The position numbers and the translations under genes were made by a program. Shown in pieces: positions 8,977 to 18,107 of a DNA stretch of 64,000 nt. The stretch's first letter is position 1; each line of letters begins with the position of its first letter. The stretch is from Geodermatophilus obscurus DSM 43160 (GTDB lineage Bacteria > Actinomycetota > Actinomycetes > Mycobacteriales > Geodermatophilaceae): assembly GCF_000025345.1 (NCBI RefSeq), contig NC_013757.1:1302001-1366000 (forward strand). The letters are read 5' to 3'. The notes under the pieces were generated by a model. It was not told the DNA's origin. It saw only the letters and a program-made list of their open reading frames with translations, and searched no databases.

Positions 8977-9825
8977 GTGAGCGACTACCGGATCGGCATG
9001 ATCGTGCCGAGTTCGAACCTCACCATGGAAACGGAACTGCCGCGGATGCTGCGTGACCGCGAGCAAATCCTCCCGGGGGAGCGGTTCACCTTCCACTCCA
9101 GCCGGATGCGGATGAAGCACGTCACTCCCGAGGAGCTCGCTCGCATGAACGCGCAGACCGAGCGCGCCTCGGCGGAACTGGCGGACGCGCGTCCCGACGT
9201 CGTGGCGTCCGCGTGCCTCGTCGCGATCATGGCGCAAGGGCCGGGCTACCACTGTCACGCCGAGGCCCAGATCACCGGGGTCCTGCAGAACGAGGGACTG
9301 GACATCCCCGTCGTTTCCAGCGCCGGGGCGCTGCTCAGGGGGCTCGAGGCGATCGGTGCCCGGCGCATCGCCATGGTCACCCCGTACATGAAGCCTCTGA
9401 CCGCGCTCGTCGCGGAGTACATCGAGGACGCCGGCGTAGAGGTCTGTGACGCCTTGAGCCTGGAGGTCTCCGACAACCTCGAGGTCGCCCGGCTGGACCC
9501 TGCAGGGCTGCGAAAACACTGGCGCCGTGTCGACGTGAGCAACGCCGATGCACTCGTGTTGTCGGCGTGCGTCCAGATGCCTTCGCTGTCCGCGATCCAG
9601 CCGGTCGAGGACGCCGCGGGCCTGCCCGTCCTGTCGGCAGCCACCGCGACCGTCTTCACGATACTCAGTGAGCTCGAACTCGAGCCCCGGGTCCCCGGGG
9701 CCGGACGACTCCTCAGCGGCGAGGTGAACATGGCTCCGGCGCCTCGGCCGACGCCCGAGCCGACCACCGCGGACGGGCCTCTCGCCCCCGACCTGCCCGA
9801 GCCCTACCCCGCCGCCGCGCAGTAG
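8977..9825 (+). CDS. Maleate cis-trans isomerase / Asp-Glu racemase superfamily
   Basis: The 282-residue protein opens with RIGMIVPSSNLTMETELP, a start typical of maleate isomerases and arylmalonate decarboxylases. It carries the two cysteine segments of the superfamily, DVVASACLVAIM and ALVLSACVQMPS, whose cysteines act as the catalytic pair in maleate isomerase (maleate to fumarate). GTG 8977 is preferred over TTG 8965 because of the GGGGG element five bases upstream. The C-terminus ends in a Pro-rich tail. It pairs with the upstream diacid permease. Maleate is the end product of aerobic nicotinate degradation, but no other nic gene lies in the window. Maleate hydratase or a decarboxylase role cannot be excluded. 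Confidence 0.85.
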   Translation: MSDYRIGMIVPSSNLTMETELPRMLRDREQILPGERFTFHSSRMRMKHVTPEELARMNAQTERASAELADARPDVVASACLVAIMAQGPGYHCHAEAQITGVLQNEGLDIPVVSSAGALLRGLEAIGARRIAMVTPYMKPLTALVAEYIEDAGVEVCDALSLEVSDNLEVARLDPAGLRKHWRRVDVSNADALVLSACVQMPSLSAIQPVEDAAGLPVLSAATATVFTILSELELEPRVPGAGRLLSGEVNMAPAPRPTPEPTTADGPLAPDLPEPYPAAAQ

Positions 9826-10287
9826 CTGTTGGCTCGAGTGCGGGAGCGGCTGTCGCACGGCCTCGAAGGCTCTCCTGCCCAGATCGGCCCAATCCCCGGC
9901 TGCCGCCCGTGACGGCGGCCGGGAATGGCTACCGGGACGTCCCCCGCTGATGCCCTGCTGGACCGCGGTGACGAGCACGACGAGTACCCCCGGTCCGCCA
10001 CGGTGGGGACTCGGGCGCCCCTTCGGAAGGCTCCACCGGCATGCCCGCCCCCGATCGGCCGTTGGACTGGCGGGCCGACGCTGTCACCGCAGCCGGTAGG
10101 GACATGTGCTGCCTTGCGGTCGCGCGTGTGCGACTCCGCTGTGCCGCTTCCGTCATCCGTGGCCTGAGCTGGCCTTCTCCACTCGTCAGGATCCCCTCCC
10201 TGCCGGGAGTCCCGGTCAGCCGGCGGAGTGCTCCGCCGTCCGGAGGAGGGGGGAGACGGCGTCGGCCGGCGGACCGACGAGCTGGTG
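9826..10287. other. Intergenic region between convergent genes, with hairpins
   Basis: No credible gene in 462 bp. It contains an imperfect hairpin at about 9895-9924 (CCGGCTGCCGCC / GGCGGCCGG), suitable to end the maleate isomerase transcript, and the perfect hairpin at 10221-10238 listed separately. Confidence 0.55.
10221..10238. terminator. Short perfect hairpin between convergent transcripts
   Basis: CGGCGGAG-TG-CTCCGCCG, perfect 8-bp arms, 50 bp beyond the end of the lytic transglycosylase gene on the minus strand. Confidence 0.5.
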
Positions 10288-11928
10288 TCAGGGGGCGCAC
10301 ACCAGACGGGCGGCGTCCCCGGCCCCGATGACCACGGTGATCCGGTCGACGTCCCCGACCTCCGCGCCGCCGGTCACGCCCAGCGCGTCGGCGAGCGCCG
10401 TCGCCGCCGCGCTGGGGCCGTCCGGGTACAGGACGGCCGAGGTCGCGTCCTGGGTGGCGGTGACGACGCCGACCGTGCCACCTGCCTCCACCACCCGGGC
10501 TCCGACGGCGGCCCGCGCGACGGGGTCCGCCGAGCCGTCGCGGATGTCGACCGTGCCGAGCGCCGCGACCGCCGGGGTGGTGCACCCGGGCGTCGTGACG
10601 GGCGGGGTCGTCGTCGGTTGGGTCGTCACGGTCGGAGGAGTGGCGACCGGTGGCGTCGTGGTCGGTGGGGTCGTCGTCGGTGGGGTCGTCACGGTCGGAG
10701 GAGTGGCGACCGGTGGCGTCGTGGTCGGTGGCGTCGTGGTCGGTGTCGTCGTCGGTGGGGTCGTCGGTGGGGTCGTCGTGGTGGGGGGAGTGGTGACCGG
10801 TGGCGTCGTCGGGGGTGGGGTGGTCGGCGGCGGTGTGGTGGTTGGCGGTGTCGTCGACGGCGGTGTGGTGGTGTTCGGCGGGGACGTGGTGACCGTTGGC
10901 GGCGTGGTGACCGGCGAGGACGTCGACGGCGAGGACGTCGACGGCGAGGACTTCGACGGTGAGGCAGACGACGGCGCGGCGGGCGACGGCGGGCTCGCGG
11001 CCGGCTGCACAGCGGGCGGAGGTCCCGGGTTCGCCGGCGGCTCCGACGGCGGGGGCACCACGTCGGTCGGCACGGTCGGTGGCGGCGTCCCGGCGTACCG
11101 GGCGGCGAGGGTCAGGACCGTCGCCACATAGGCGTCGGAGTGGTTGTAGGCCAGGACGGCGCGCCGCTGCCCGGCCACGGCGGTGAGGTCCCCACCGGCG
11201 GCGCACAGGTACCGGGCCGTGGCGCGAGCGGCGTCGTGGATGTCGAAGGGGTCGCTGCTGCTGTCGCCGTCCCCGTCGCTGGCGTAGCGCGCCCAGGTGG
11301 ACGGGATGAACTGCATCGGACCGACGGCGCGGTCGTACGCCGGATCGCCGTCGAGGCGTCCGCCGTCGGTGTCGCGGATCACCGCGGTGCCGTTCCCGTT
11401 CAGCTGGATGCCGATGATCCGGGGCGCCGACCGCCCGTCGGTCTGCAGCACTGCCCCGGCGAAGCGGCCGTGGTCGGACTCGACCCGGCCGATGGCGGCG
11501 ACCAGCGACCAGTCGATGCCACAGCCGGCCGGCGCCGCCGCGGCGGCGGAGTCGTAGGCCGCCTTGGCGACCGACGGGATCCCGCCGGCCGCCAGGCCCG
11601 AGGCGGCAGCCGTCGCGCTCGACGCCGGCGACGCGTTCGTCCCGGGGGCCGTGGGCGGAGGAGCGGCGGATGTCGAGGAGGCGGACGTCGAGGAGGCAGG
11701 TCTGCCGGCCGGGTGGGAGAACGCCTGGAACGTGGTCGGCGACGGCTCCTGCGCGGTGATCCCGGCGCCGTCCACCGGCGAGGACCCCATCAGGGTGGCG
11801 GTGGCGACCACCACGGCCGCGCCGCGCCGCAGGACCGGCCCGTACCCCCGGGAAGGCGCCGGGACCAGCGAGGCGCGCGACCGCCGCCGGGAGCGCACCC
11901 GGACACCCGCTCCGGACTCCTCCGACAT
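10288..11928 (-). CDS. Secreted lytic transglycosylase with Thr/Pro tract and LytR_C-like C-terminus
   Basis: The 546-residue product starts at ATG 11928. An N-terminal basic segment and hydrophobic stretch (GAAVVVATATLMG) suggest export. The central domain is an MltB-like lytic transglycosylase: catalytic Glu150 in AAIGRVESDHGRF, then AVGPMQFIPSTWARYASDGD and DPFDIHDAARATARYLC. It would cleave peptidoglycan glycan strands. A long low-complexity Thr/Pro tract (TTPP repeats, DNA about 10600-10905) follows, likely a wall-spanning spacer, then a LytR C-terminal-like domain (GTVDIRDGS through ITVVIGAGDAARLV). The tract DNA contains a 48-bp direct repeat offset by 63 bp, so its length may vary between strains. 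Confidence 0.88.
   Translation of the reverse strand: MSEESGAGVRVRSRRRSRASLVPAPSRGYGPVLRRGAAVVVATATLMGSSPVDGAGITAQEPSPTTFQAFSHPAGRPASSTSASSTSAAPPPTAPGTNASPASSATAAASGLAAGGIPSVAKAAYDSAAAAAPAGCGIDWSLVAAIGRVESDHGRFAGAVLQTDGRSAPRIIGIQLNGNGTAVIRDTDGGRLDGDPAYDRAVGPMQFIPSTWARYASDGDGDSSSDPFDIHDAARATARYLCAAGGDLTAVAGQRRAVLAYNHSDAYVATVLTLAARYAGTPPPTVPTDVVPPPSEPPANPGPPPAVQPAASPPSPAAPSSASPSKSSPSTSSPSTSSPVTTPPTVTTSPPNTTTPPSTTPPTTTPPPTTPPPTTPPVTTPPTTTTPPTTPPTTTPTTTPPTTTPPVATPPTVTTPPTTTPPTTTPPVATPPTVTTQPTTTPPVTTPGCTTPAVAALGTVDIRDGSADPVARAAVGARVVEAGGTVGVVTATQDATSAVLYPDGPSAAATALADALGVTGGAEVGDVDRITVVIGAGDAARLVCAP
10621..10731 (-). repeat. Direct repeat inside the Thr/Pro coding tract
   Basis: A 48-bp segment at 10621-10668 recurs at 10684-10731 (offset 63 bp, in frame, 21 codons), embedded in shorter GGTGGCGTCGTGGTC-type units. 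It encodes TTP/TTPP repeats of the transglycosylase linker. Confidence 0.7.
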
Positions 11929-12048
11929 CGGCACCGTCCCCCCGACCCGTACGCACCGCTGCTGGCCGGACCGAGTCTCTCCCGGTCGGCCGTGCTCCGC
12001 GCCCGCCAATCCGGGGGGTCCGGTCAGCCAGATGTGGACCCCGGCGGA

Positions 12049-14316
12049 TCAGGTGTCCGGCAAGCCCGGCGGCGTGCGGTCCGATCCGGCCTCGGCCGGC
12101 CGCGGCCCGTGCTGGTCGTGCAGCCGGACGGCGACCACCGCCACGTCGTCCTCCGGCTGCGGCGGCAGCATGCGCTCCAGCAGCTGGTCGACCAGGTCGT
12201 CGAGCGACAGGTCGTCGGCGGCGAGGTCGGTCAGCGTCTCCTGCAGCCGCTGCAGGCCCTCCTCGATGGGCTGGTCGCGTGCCTCGATCAGCCCATCGGT
12301 GTAGAGCAGGACCGTCGTGCCGTACCCGAGCACGACCTCGTGCTCCTGCCTGGCGGTGTCCGGTACCACCCCCAGCAGCAGGTCCGCCTTCTCCCCGGCG
12401 AGGAGTTGCACGCTGCCGTCGGGAGCGACGACCGCGGCCGGCGGGTGCCCGGCGCTGGACCACCGCAGGCGGGTCAGCCCGCGCCGCCGGAGGTCCTCGT
12501 CCTGCTCGAGCCGCCCCGCCAGCGCAGTGGCGATGATCCCCGTCCGCAGGGTCTCCAGCACCTCGTCGGTCCGGCGCAGGACCTCGGCCGGGCCCTCGTG
12601 GTCGACGGCGGCGAGGCTGCGCAGCACCGTCCGGGCCTGCCCCATGGCCGCGGCGGCCTCGGTGTCGTGGCCGATGACGTCGCCGATGACGAGCACCGTG
12701 GCCCCGTCCGGCTGCATGAACGCGTCGTACCAGTCGCCGCCGACGTCGGCGGCCTCCGCCGCCGGGGTGTAGCGGACCACGATCTGCGCGTGGTCCGGTT
12801 GCACGGGCCTGGTCAGCAGCGAACGCTGCAGGCCGGCGGCCAGGTCGCGCTGCTGCCGGTACAGCCGGGAGTTGTCGAGGGCCAGGCCGGCGCGTCCGGC
12901 CACGTCCGTCGCGGTGTCCCGCTCGGCGGCGGTCATCGACGCGCGGGTGGAGCCGTTGAACAGGGTGAGCAGGCCGACGGTCCGCCCGCGCCCGCGCAGC
13001 GGCAGCACGACCATCGACTCCGGGGCGAGCTCGGCGATCAGGTCGCGCGCCTGACTGGGGGCCAGCACGCGCTGGACGGCTGCGGTGGCTCCCGAGTCGA
13101 CGGTGGTGCTCCGGCCGGTGACCAGTGCCCGGAGGAGGAAGGAGTCCTCCGTGAGGGCCGGGATGCGCCGTTCCGCGTAGGCGTCGAGGGTCGTCCGCAT
13201 CGCCTCGTCGGCGTGCCACCAGCCGATGTCGCGCAGGTTCCGCCGGCTGCCGGCCGGTCCCTCGTCGTCGACCAGGGTGACGATGCACCAGTCGGCCAGC
13301 GCCGGGACGACGAGCTGCGCCAGGTAGGCGACCGCGCGCTCGGCGTCCATCGTGCCGGTCAGCTGCTCGGTGACGGCCGCGAGCAGCGCGTGGCGCCGGG
13401 CCGCCTCGGCGGCCACCTCCTGCGCTCGGCGCCGGTCGGTGATGTCGAGGAAGTAGAGGGTGAGCCCGCCGTTCTCGGGCACCGCCTGCACCTCCACCCA
13501 GACGTCGGGCTCCCGGGGGTAGTGGGCCTCGAAGGTGACCGCCTCGCCGCTGCGCACCGCCTGGCGGTAGCGCTCCTCGAAGACGGTCCCGACGGTCGCG
13601 GGGAAGGCCTCCCACAGGCTGCGGCCGAGCAGCGCGTCGCGGGAGCGGCCGGTGAGGCGCTCGGCCCGGGCGTTCACGTACGTCATCCGCCAGTCGGCGC
13701 CCATGGCCAGGTAGCCGATCGCGAGGGACTCCAGGGCGGCGCGGATGCGCTCGCTGCTCTCCCGTTCGGCGGTCACGTCGTGGGTGGCGCCCACCAGGCG
13801 CAGCGGGTTGCCGGCCGCGTCGGTGATCATCTGCCCACGGGCGGAGAGGTGCCGGGTGCGGCCGTCGGGGAGCGGTACGCGGTACTCGGTGGTGTACGCA
13901 CCGGTGCTCGCCAGCGCGGCCTCCACGTCGGCGGCCACCCGCGGCACGTCGTCGGGGTGGATGTGCCGGTAGGCCTCGGCCAGCTCGCCGCTGAAGCCCT
14001 CGGGTGCCACGCCGAGCAGCTCGAACATCCGGCGGTTCCAGGTGAGCCGGCCGGTGGCGACGTCCACCTCGAACGTCCCGATCCCGGCGGCGTCCACCGA
14101 CAGGGCGAGCAGCGCCCGGCCGGCGTCGTCGCCGTCGGCCGCCGTCCCCGTGCCCGCCACGTCCACGCTCCTCCCGGCGGGCAGCCCGTCGCCGTCCACG
14201 CCCGCCGACCATTGTGGACGGGAGCGGGGGATCGGCTCCACCGCGCCCCTCGGGCGCTCGCCCGTCGCCCGCGACGGTGTGCCGTCCACCCCATCGGGGT
14301 GACGTCTGCGTTTCAC
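12049..14316 (-). CDS. PAS-PAS-GAF-SpoIIE (RsbU-type) serine phosphatase
   Basis: The 755-residue protein contains two PAS domains (about 65-185 with FEVDVATGRLTWNRRMFELLG, and 190-300 ending LYFLDITDRRRAQE), a GAF-like domain (about 315-485) and a PP2C/SpoIIE phosphatase (about 500-735). The phosphatase metal motifs are present: DVGGDWYDAF, VIGDVIGHD, LLYTDGLIEARD and EDDVAVVAV. Such proteins dephosphorylate anti-sigma-factor antagonists in general stress signalling, with PAS/GAF sensing a signal. No HATPase or STAS partner is adjacent. It is cytoplasmic, with no membrane segment. The start at 14316 gives a poorly conserved N-terminus of about 60 residues; a later start is possible. Confidence 0.92.
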   Translation of the reverse strand: MKRRRHPDGVDGTPSRATGERPRGAVEPIPRSRPQWSAGVDGDGLPAGRSVDVAGTGTAADGDDAGRALLALSVDAAGIGTFEVDVATGRLTWNRRMFELLGVAPEGFSGELAEAYRHIHPDDVPRVAADVEAALASTGAYTTEYRVPLPDGRTRHLSARGQMITDAAGNPLRLVGATHDVTAERESSERIRAALESLAIGYLAMGADWRMTYVNARAERLTGRSRDALLGRSLWEAFPATVGTVFEERYRQAVRSGEAVTFEAHYPREPDVWVEVQAVPENGGLTLYFLDITDRRRAQEVAAEAARRHALLAAVTEQLTGTMDAERAVAYLAQLVVPALADWCIVTLVDDEGPAGSRRNLRDIGWWHADEAMRTTLDAYAERRIPALTEDSFLLRALVTGRSTTVDSGATAAVQRVLAPSQARDLIAELAPESMVVLPLRGRGRTVGLLTLFNGSTRASMTAAERDTATDVAGRAGLALDNSRLYRQQRDLAAGLQRSLLTRPVQPDHAQIVVRYTPAAEAADVGGDWYDAFMQPDGATVLVIGDVIGHDTEAAAAMGQARTVLRSLAAVDHEGPAEVLRRTDEVLETLRTGIIATALAGRLEQDEDLRRRGLTRLRWSSAGHPPAAVVAPDGSVQLLAGEKADLLLGVVPDTARQEHEVVLGYGTTVLLYTDGLIEARDQPIEEGLQRLQETLTDLAADDLSLDDLVDQLLERMLPPQPEDDVAVVAVRLHDQHGPRPAEAGSDRTPPGLPDT

Positions 14317-14375
14317 GGCTGGATCCCGGGTCCGTCGGTGCCGACCGTCCAGGCAACCGATGGAAGGAGCTGGTC

Positions 14376-14540
14376 ATGCGGAACATGGGCTGCAGGGCCG
14401 TGGCCCAGGCCTCGCTGGTCGCGACGACGGCCTCGCTGGACGACGAGCAGCCGTGGCCGCTGCTGCTGGTGGCCGGCTGGCTGACCACCGCGGCGGACCT
14501 GGTGCAGCAGGCCGACGCCCTGGAGGCCGTCCTCGTCTGA
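14376..14540 (+). CDS. Small 54-residue protein of unknown function
   Basis: Short ORF divergent from the SpoIIE-type phosphatase gene. It has a near-ideal Shine-Dalgarno (GGAAGGAG, five to six bases before the ATG). The product begins MRNMGCRAVAQASLV and includes a hydrophobic middle (PWPLLLVAGWL), possibly one membrane-contacting helix, then an acidic-hydrophobic end (ADALEAVLV). I do not recognise the family. The ribosome-binding site is the main support; coding bias alone is not convincing at this length. It could be the head of a transcript leading into the cyclase remnant that follows. Confidence 0.45.
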   Translation: MRNMGCRAVAQASLVATTASLDDEQPWPLLLVAGWLTTAADLVQQADALEAVLV

Positions 14541-14576
14541 CGCCCCGGCTGCGGCGAGCCGCGTGCGCCTCGGTGA

Positions 14577-15103
14577 CCATGGGAGCCGTGCGCGACGTCC
14601 CGGCCCCGCATCCGGTCCACGAGGGACGTCCCGGCCGCGGCCCGCAGGCTCGACGCGGCGCTCGAGTGGGCGCCCACCGGCCGGCGCGCCGTGCCGGTCA
14701 CCGTGGTGCTGGTCGTCGTCGCCGACCTCGTCGGCGTCGGCATCGTGGCGCTGCTGCTCATCGGCCTCTCGGCCGGCGCGCACGACCCCGAGGGCGGCCG
14801 CGCCGTCATCGTGCTCACCGCGCTGGACCACCTCGCCGTCGCCCTGCCGCTCGGCGTCCTCGTCGGCCTCCGGCGGCAACGGCCGACCGCGGCCCGGCTG
14901 GAGTAGACGGTCATCGGCGACCCGGTGAACGAGGCCGCCCGCTTCACCGACCCGGCCGAGGACACGACCGGCCGGGTGGTGGCCAGCGAGGAGGCCGTGT
15001 GTGCCGCGCGCTCCGGTGAGGACGGCACTGGGCGCCCAACGCCGTCGCCGAGCTGCGCGGCCGGCACCGGCCCACGCGGACCTGGGTGCTGCACCCGGAG
15101 TGA
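14577..15103 (+). pseudogene. Decayed adenylate/guanylate cyclase remnant
   Basis: One frame encodes LDAALEWAPTGRRAV and a two-helix membrane segment (VTVVLVVVADLVGVG; LDHLAVALPLGVLVGL) and stops at TAG 14904-14906. Immediately after it, in the same frame, comes TVIGDPVNEAARFTDPAED, the very characteristic C-terminal part of class III cyclases (GDxVNxAARL). A frameshift then leads to HWAPNAVAELRGRHRPTRTW and a TGA at 15101-15103, matching the usual ELRGRxxPT tail. The central catalytic part with the metal-binding Asp residues is missing. I infer an internal deletion plus frameshift; an ATG in another frame at 14579 may be the old start. Confidence 0.65.
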
Positions 15104-15137
15104 CGCAGTGTCCGCCCGGCAACCCCGCGCCGCGCTG

Positions 15138-16169
15138 TCAGTGGACCGCGGCGACGTGCCCCCCCGGCGGGTGCGACCGGACGACGACGAGCACGTCCTC
15201 GGTCTCCAGCGTGCCGATCAGCGGGTCGTCGAAGCGCAGCGTGCGCCCGCCCCGGGTCACCGAAAGCACGACGTCGCGCAGCTGCCGCGGACCCAGGCCG
15301 ACCTCACCGGCCGTGACCCGCCGCTGGTGCAGGTCGAGGCCCTGGCCGCCGGTGACGAGGTCCTCCACCGTGGCCACGACCCGCGGCGCATCGGTGGACA
15401 GACCCAGCAGCCGGCCCGCGGTGGCCGACGTGGTGATGACGGTGTCGGCACCCGACTGGCGCAGCAGCTGGGCGTTCTCCTCCTCGCGCACGGAGGTGGT
15501 GATCGGCACGCTGGGGTTGAGCTGCCGGACCGTCAGCGTGATCAGCACCGACGCGTCGTCGCGGTTGGCGGCGACGATCACCGCGCGGGCGCGTTCGACG
15601 TGCGCTCGGCGGAGGACGTCGGTGCGGCTCGCGTCGCCGACGATCCCGTGCAGCCCCACCGAGTTGGCCTCTTCGATGGCCCGCGGCTCGGGGTCGACGA
15701 CGACGATCTGCTCCAGCGGGGTGCCGTTGGACTGCAGGGAGCGGATGGCGCTGCGGCCCTTGGTGCCGTAGCCGCACACGATGACGTGCTGGCGCACGCG
15801 GGACCTCCAACGACGGATGCGGAACTCCTCGCGGGTGCGCGCGGTCAGCGCCTCGAGGGTGGTTCCGATGAGGACGATCAGGAACAGGATGCGCAGGGGC
15901 GTGATGACCAGGATGTTGACGAGCCGGGCGCCGTCGGTCAGCGGCGTGATGTCGCCGTACCCGGTCGTCGACAGCGTGACCGTCGAGTAGTAGAAGGCGT
16001 CCAGCAGGTCGATGCCGACCTCGTCGCCGTCCCGGTAGGCGTCCCGGTCCAGCCACACGATGAACACCGTGGCCAGCAGCACGACCGCCGCGATCAGCAC
16101 GCGGCGCCCGACCTGGCGGAACGGGGAGAGCTCCTCGTGTGCGATCCGCACACCGGAGTGTTCGCTCAT
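15138..16169 (-). CDS. Voltage-independent K+ channel with RCK/TrkA-N domain
   Basis: 343-residue protein from ATG 16169 (GGGAG just upstream). Two transmembrane helices flank the pore loop STTGYGDITP, whose TTGYGD (68-73) is the potassium selectivity filter. A cytoplasmic Rossmann RCK domain follows (VIVCGYGTKGRSAIRSL, glycine motif 133-138; VVVDPEP acidic end of beta-2), and the C-terminal region resembles TrkA-C. It would conduct K+ under control of a nucleotide or Ca2+ bound to the RCK domain; which ligand is unknown. The gene stands alone, convergent with the cyclase remnant, leaving only 34 bp between them. Confidence 0.92.
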   Translation of the reverse strand: MSEHSGVRIAHEELSPFRQVGRRVLIAAVVLLATVFIVWLDRDAYRDGDEVGIDLLDAFYYSTVTLSTTGYGDITPLTDGARLVNILVITPLRILFLIVLIGTTLEALTARTREEFRIRRWRSRVRQHVIVCGYGTKGRSAIRSLQSNGTPLEQIVVVDPEPRAIEEANSVGLHGIVGDASRTDVLRRAHVERARAVIVAANRDDASVLITLTVRQLNPSVPITTSVREEENAQLLRQSGADTVITTSATAGRLLGLSTDAPRVVATVEDLVTGGQGLDLHQRRVTAGEVGLGPRQLRDVVLSVTRGGRTLRFDDPLIGTLETEDVLVVVRSHPPGGHVAAVH

Positions 16170-16279
16170 GTCTCCCGTGTCGCCGTCCACCCGCGGGACG
16201 ATAGTGAGCCGCCCGGCGGCGCGCGTGCACGCCGCACCCGTCCGGGTGAGCGGACGGGTGCGGCGACGGGGACGGGGCC

Positions 16280-18024
16280 TCAGCCCCCGGTGACGGCGGC
16301 CCGTTCCCGTGCGGTGAGCTCCCGCTTGAGCACCTTGCCCGCGGCCGACACCGGGATCGCGTCGATGAAGACGACGTCGCGCAGCCGCTTGTACGGCGTC
16401 ACCCGCTCGTTGACCGCCGCCATGACCGACTCGGCCGTCAGCGCGGCCCCGGCCTCGTCGGCCCTGCGGACGACGTAGGCCACCGGCAGCTCCCCGGCCT
16501 CCTCGTCGGGCCGGCCGACCACGGCCGCCCCGGCGACCCCGGGGACGCCGAACAGCACCTCCTCCAGCTCGCGCGGGAAGACGTTGTAGCCCTTGTAGAG
16601 CAGCATGTCCTTGGTGCGGTCGACGATCGCCAGGTAGCCGTCCTCGTCGAGGACGCCGACGTCGCCGGTGTGGAACCAGCCGTCGGCGTCGATCGCCTCG
16701 GCGGTCGCCTCCGGCCGGTGCGCGTAGCCGCGCATCACCTGCGGCCCGCGGATGCACACCTCGCCGCGCTCGCCGGCCGGCAGCGGCGCCCCACCGCCGA
16801 GTGGCTGGATGCTGATCGCGGTGTCGAAGACCGGCACGCCCACGGTGCCGGGCTTGCGCGTGCCCGAGCGGTACACCGGGTTACCGGTGGCCTGCATGGT
16901 GACCTCGGTCAGCCCGTACCCCTCGCCGATGACGGCGTCGGGCAGCAACGCCTGCAGCCGTTCGATGAGCGGGACCGGCAGGGGTGCCGCGCCGCTGGAG
17001 ACGCTGCGGACGTGCGAGCCCAGGCCGGCGTCCTCGATGCCGGGCACCTGCAGCAGGGCGACGAAGACCGGGGGGCCCCGCCGATGAGGGTGACCCGGTA
17101 CCGGACGGCGTCCTCGACGTAGCGCACCGCGTCGAAGCGCAGGTGGACGACCGTCATCGTGCCGGCCATGACCATGCTGTTGAGGTAGCCGATCACCCCC
17201 ATCGCGTGGAACCACGGCGTGAGGTTGACCAGCCGGGTCTCGCCGAGCCGCGTCGGGTACTCGTCGGGCCCGAGCACCTGCCGCAGGGTCACGTCGCCGG
17301 CCTCGTCCAGCTCGGGCAGCGACCCCGACGACCAGCAGGCCGACTGCAGCACGTTGGTGACGACCGCGCGGTGCGGCAGCTCGACACCCTTGCTGACCCC
17401 CGTCGTCCCGCCGGTGTAGGCCAGGTGCGCGAGGTCGGCGGCCGGGTCGAGGGCGGCGTCGAGGTGCCGGTCGGTGGGGTCGCCGGCGAGCAGGTCGGCG
17501 AGGTCGACCTCCCCGGCCTCCAGCTGCAACCGGGCGTCGAGGTCGAGGGTGTGCGCCTCCCCGGTGACCACCACGGTCTCCACGGGCGTGGCCGCCAGGG
17601 CCGACCGCACCAACGGCAGCACCTGGTCCCAGGTGACCAGCACGCGGGCGCCGGCGTCGGTGAGCTGCGCGGCGAGGTCGGCCGCCGGGAGCAGCGGGTT
17701 GGTGGGGGAGAAGGTCGCCCCGGCCAGCAGCACCCCGTAGTAGACCGCCGGGTACTGGCGGCAGTTCGGGATGTGCACCGCCACGACGTCGCCGCGCCCG
17801 ACGCCGGCGTCGGCGAGCCAGTTGGCGACGGCGTGCGCGCGGGCGCCGAGCTCGGTGTAGGTCAGCGGGACGTCGTGGTCGACGAACGCCGTCCGGTCGC
17901 CCCAGCGGCGCACCGCGGCCCGCAGGATCGAGCCGACCGGGACCGCGGGGTAGTCCAGGGACCGTGGCAGGCCCGGCGGCCAGCTGTGCGCGGTCGGCGT
18001 CGGTGCGTCCTGCGTGGCGGTCAT
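16280..18024 (-). pseudogene. Acyl-CoA synthetase (AMP-dependent ligase), single frameshift
   Basis: The N-terminal part (from ATG 18024, with GGAAGGA ribosome-binding site) reads through the AMP-binding motif YTGGTTGVSKGVELPH and HAMGVIGYLN. The C-terminal part, in another frame, continues with YGLTEVTMQATG, GWFHTGDVG, KDMLLYKGYNVFPREL and the catalytic-lysine region AAGKVLKREL. The frames switch at about 17070-17080, a run GGGGGGCCCC on the plus strand, where one added base would restore LIGGAPPVFVALLQ. Rejoined, it is a complete long- or medium-chain acyl-CoA ligase of about 580 residues. It may be truly inactivated or a homopolymer sequencing error. It is divergent from the patatin gene across 83 bp. 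Confidence 0.9.
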
Positions 18025-18107
18025 GCGGGTCCTTCCACTCCGGAGGCCGACAGCGTGGCGCACGTCACTACCCGTGTCGAGGTCGGACGGTGGGTGAGGA
18101 TGGCGGC

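Noticed and set aside
9929-15094. Very long minus-strand open frame (over 1,700 codons)
   Set aside because: It runs antisense or out of frame through several well-supported genes and is Arg/Pro/Gly/Ala-rich without domains, a normal side effect of very high GC.
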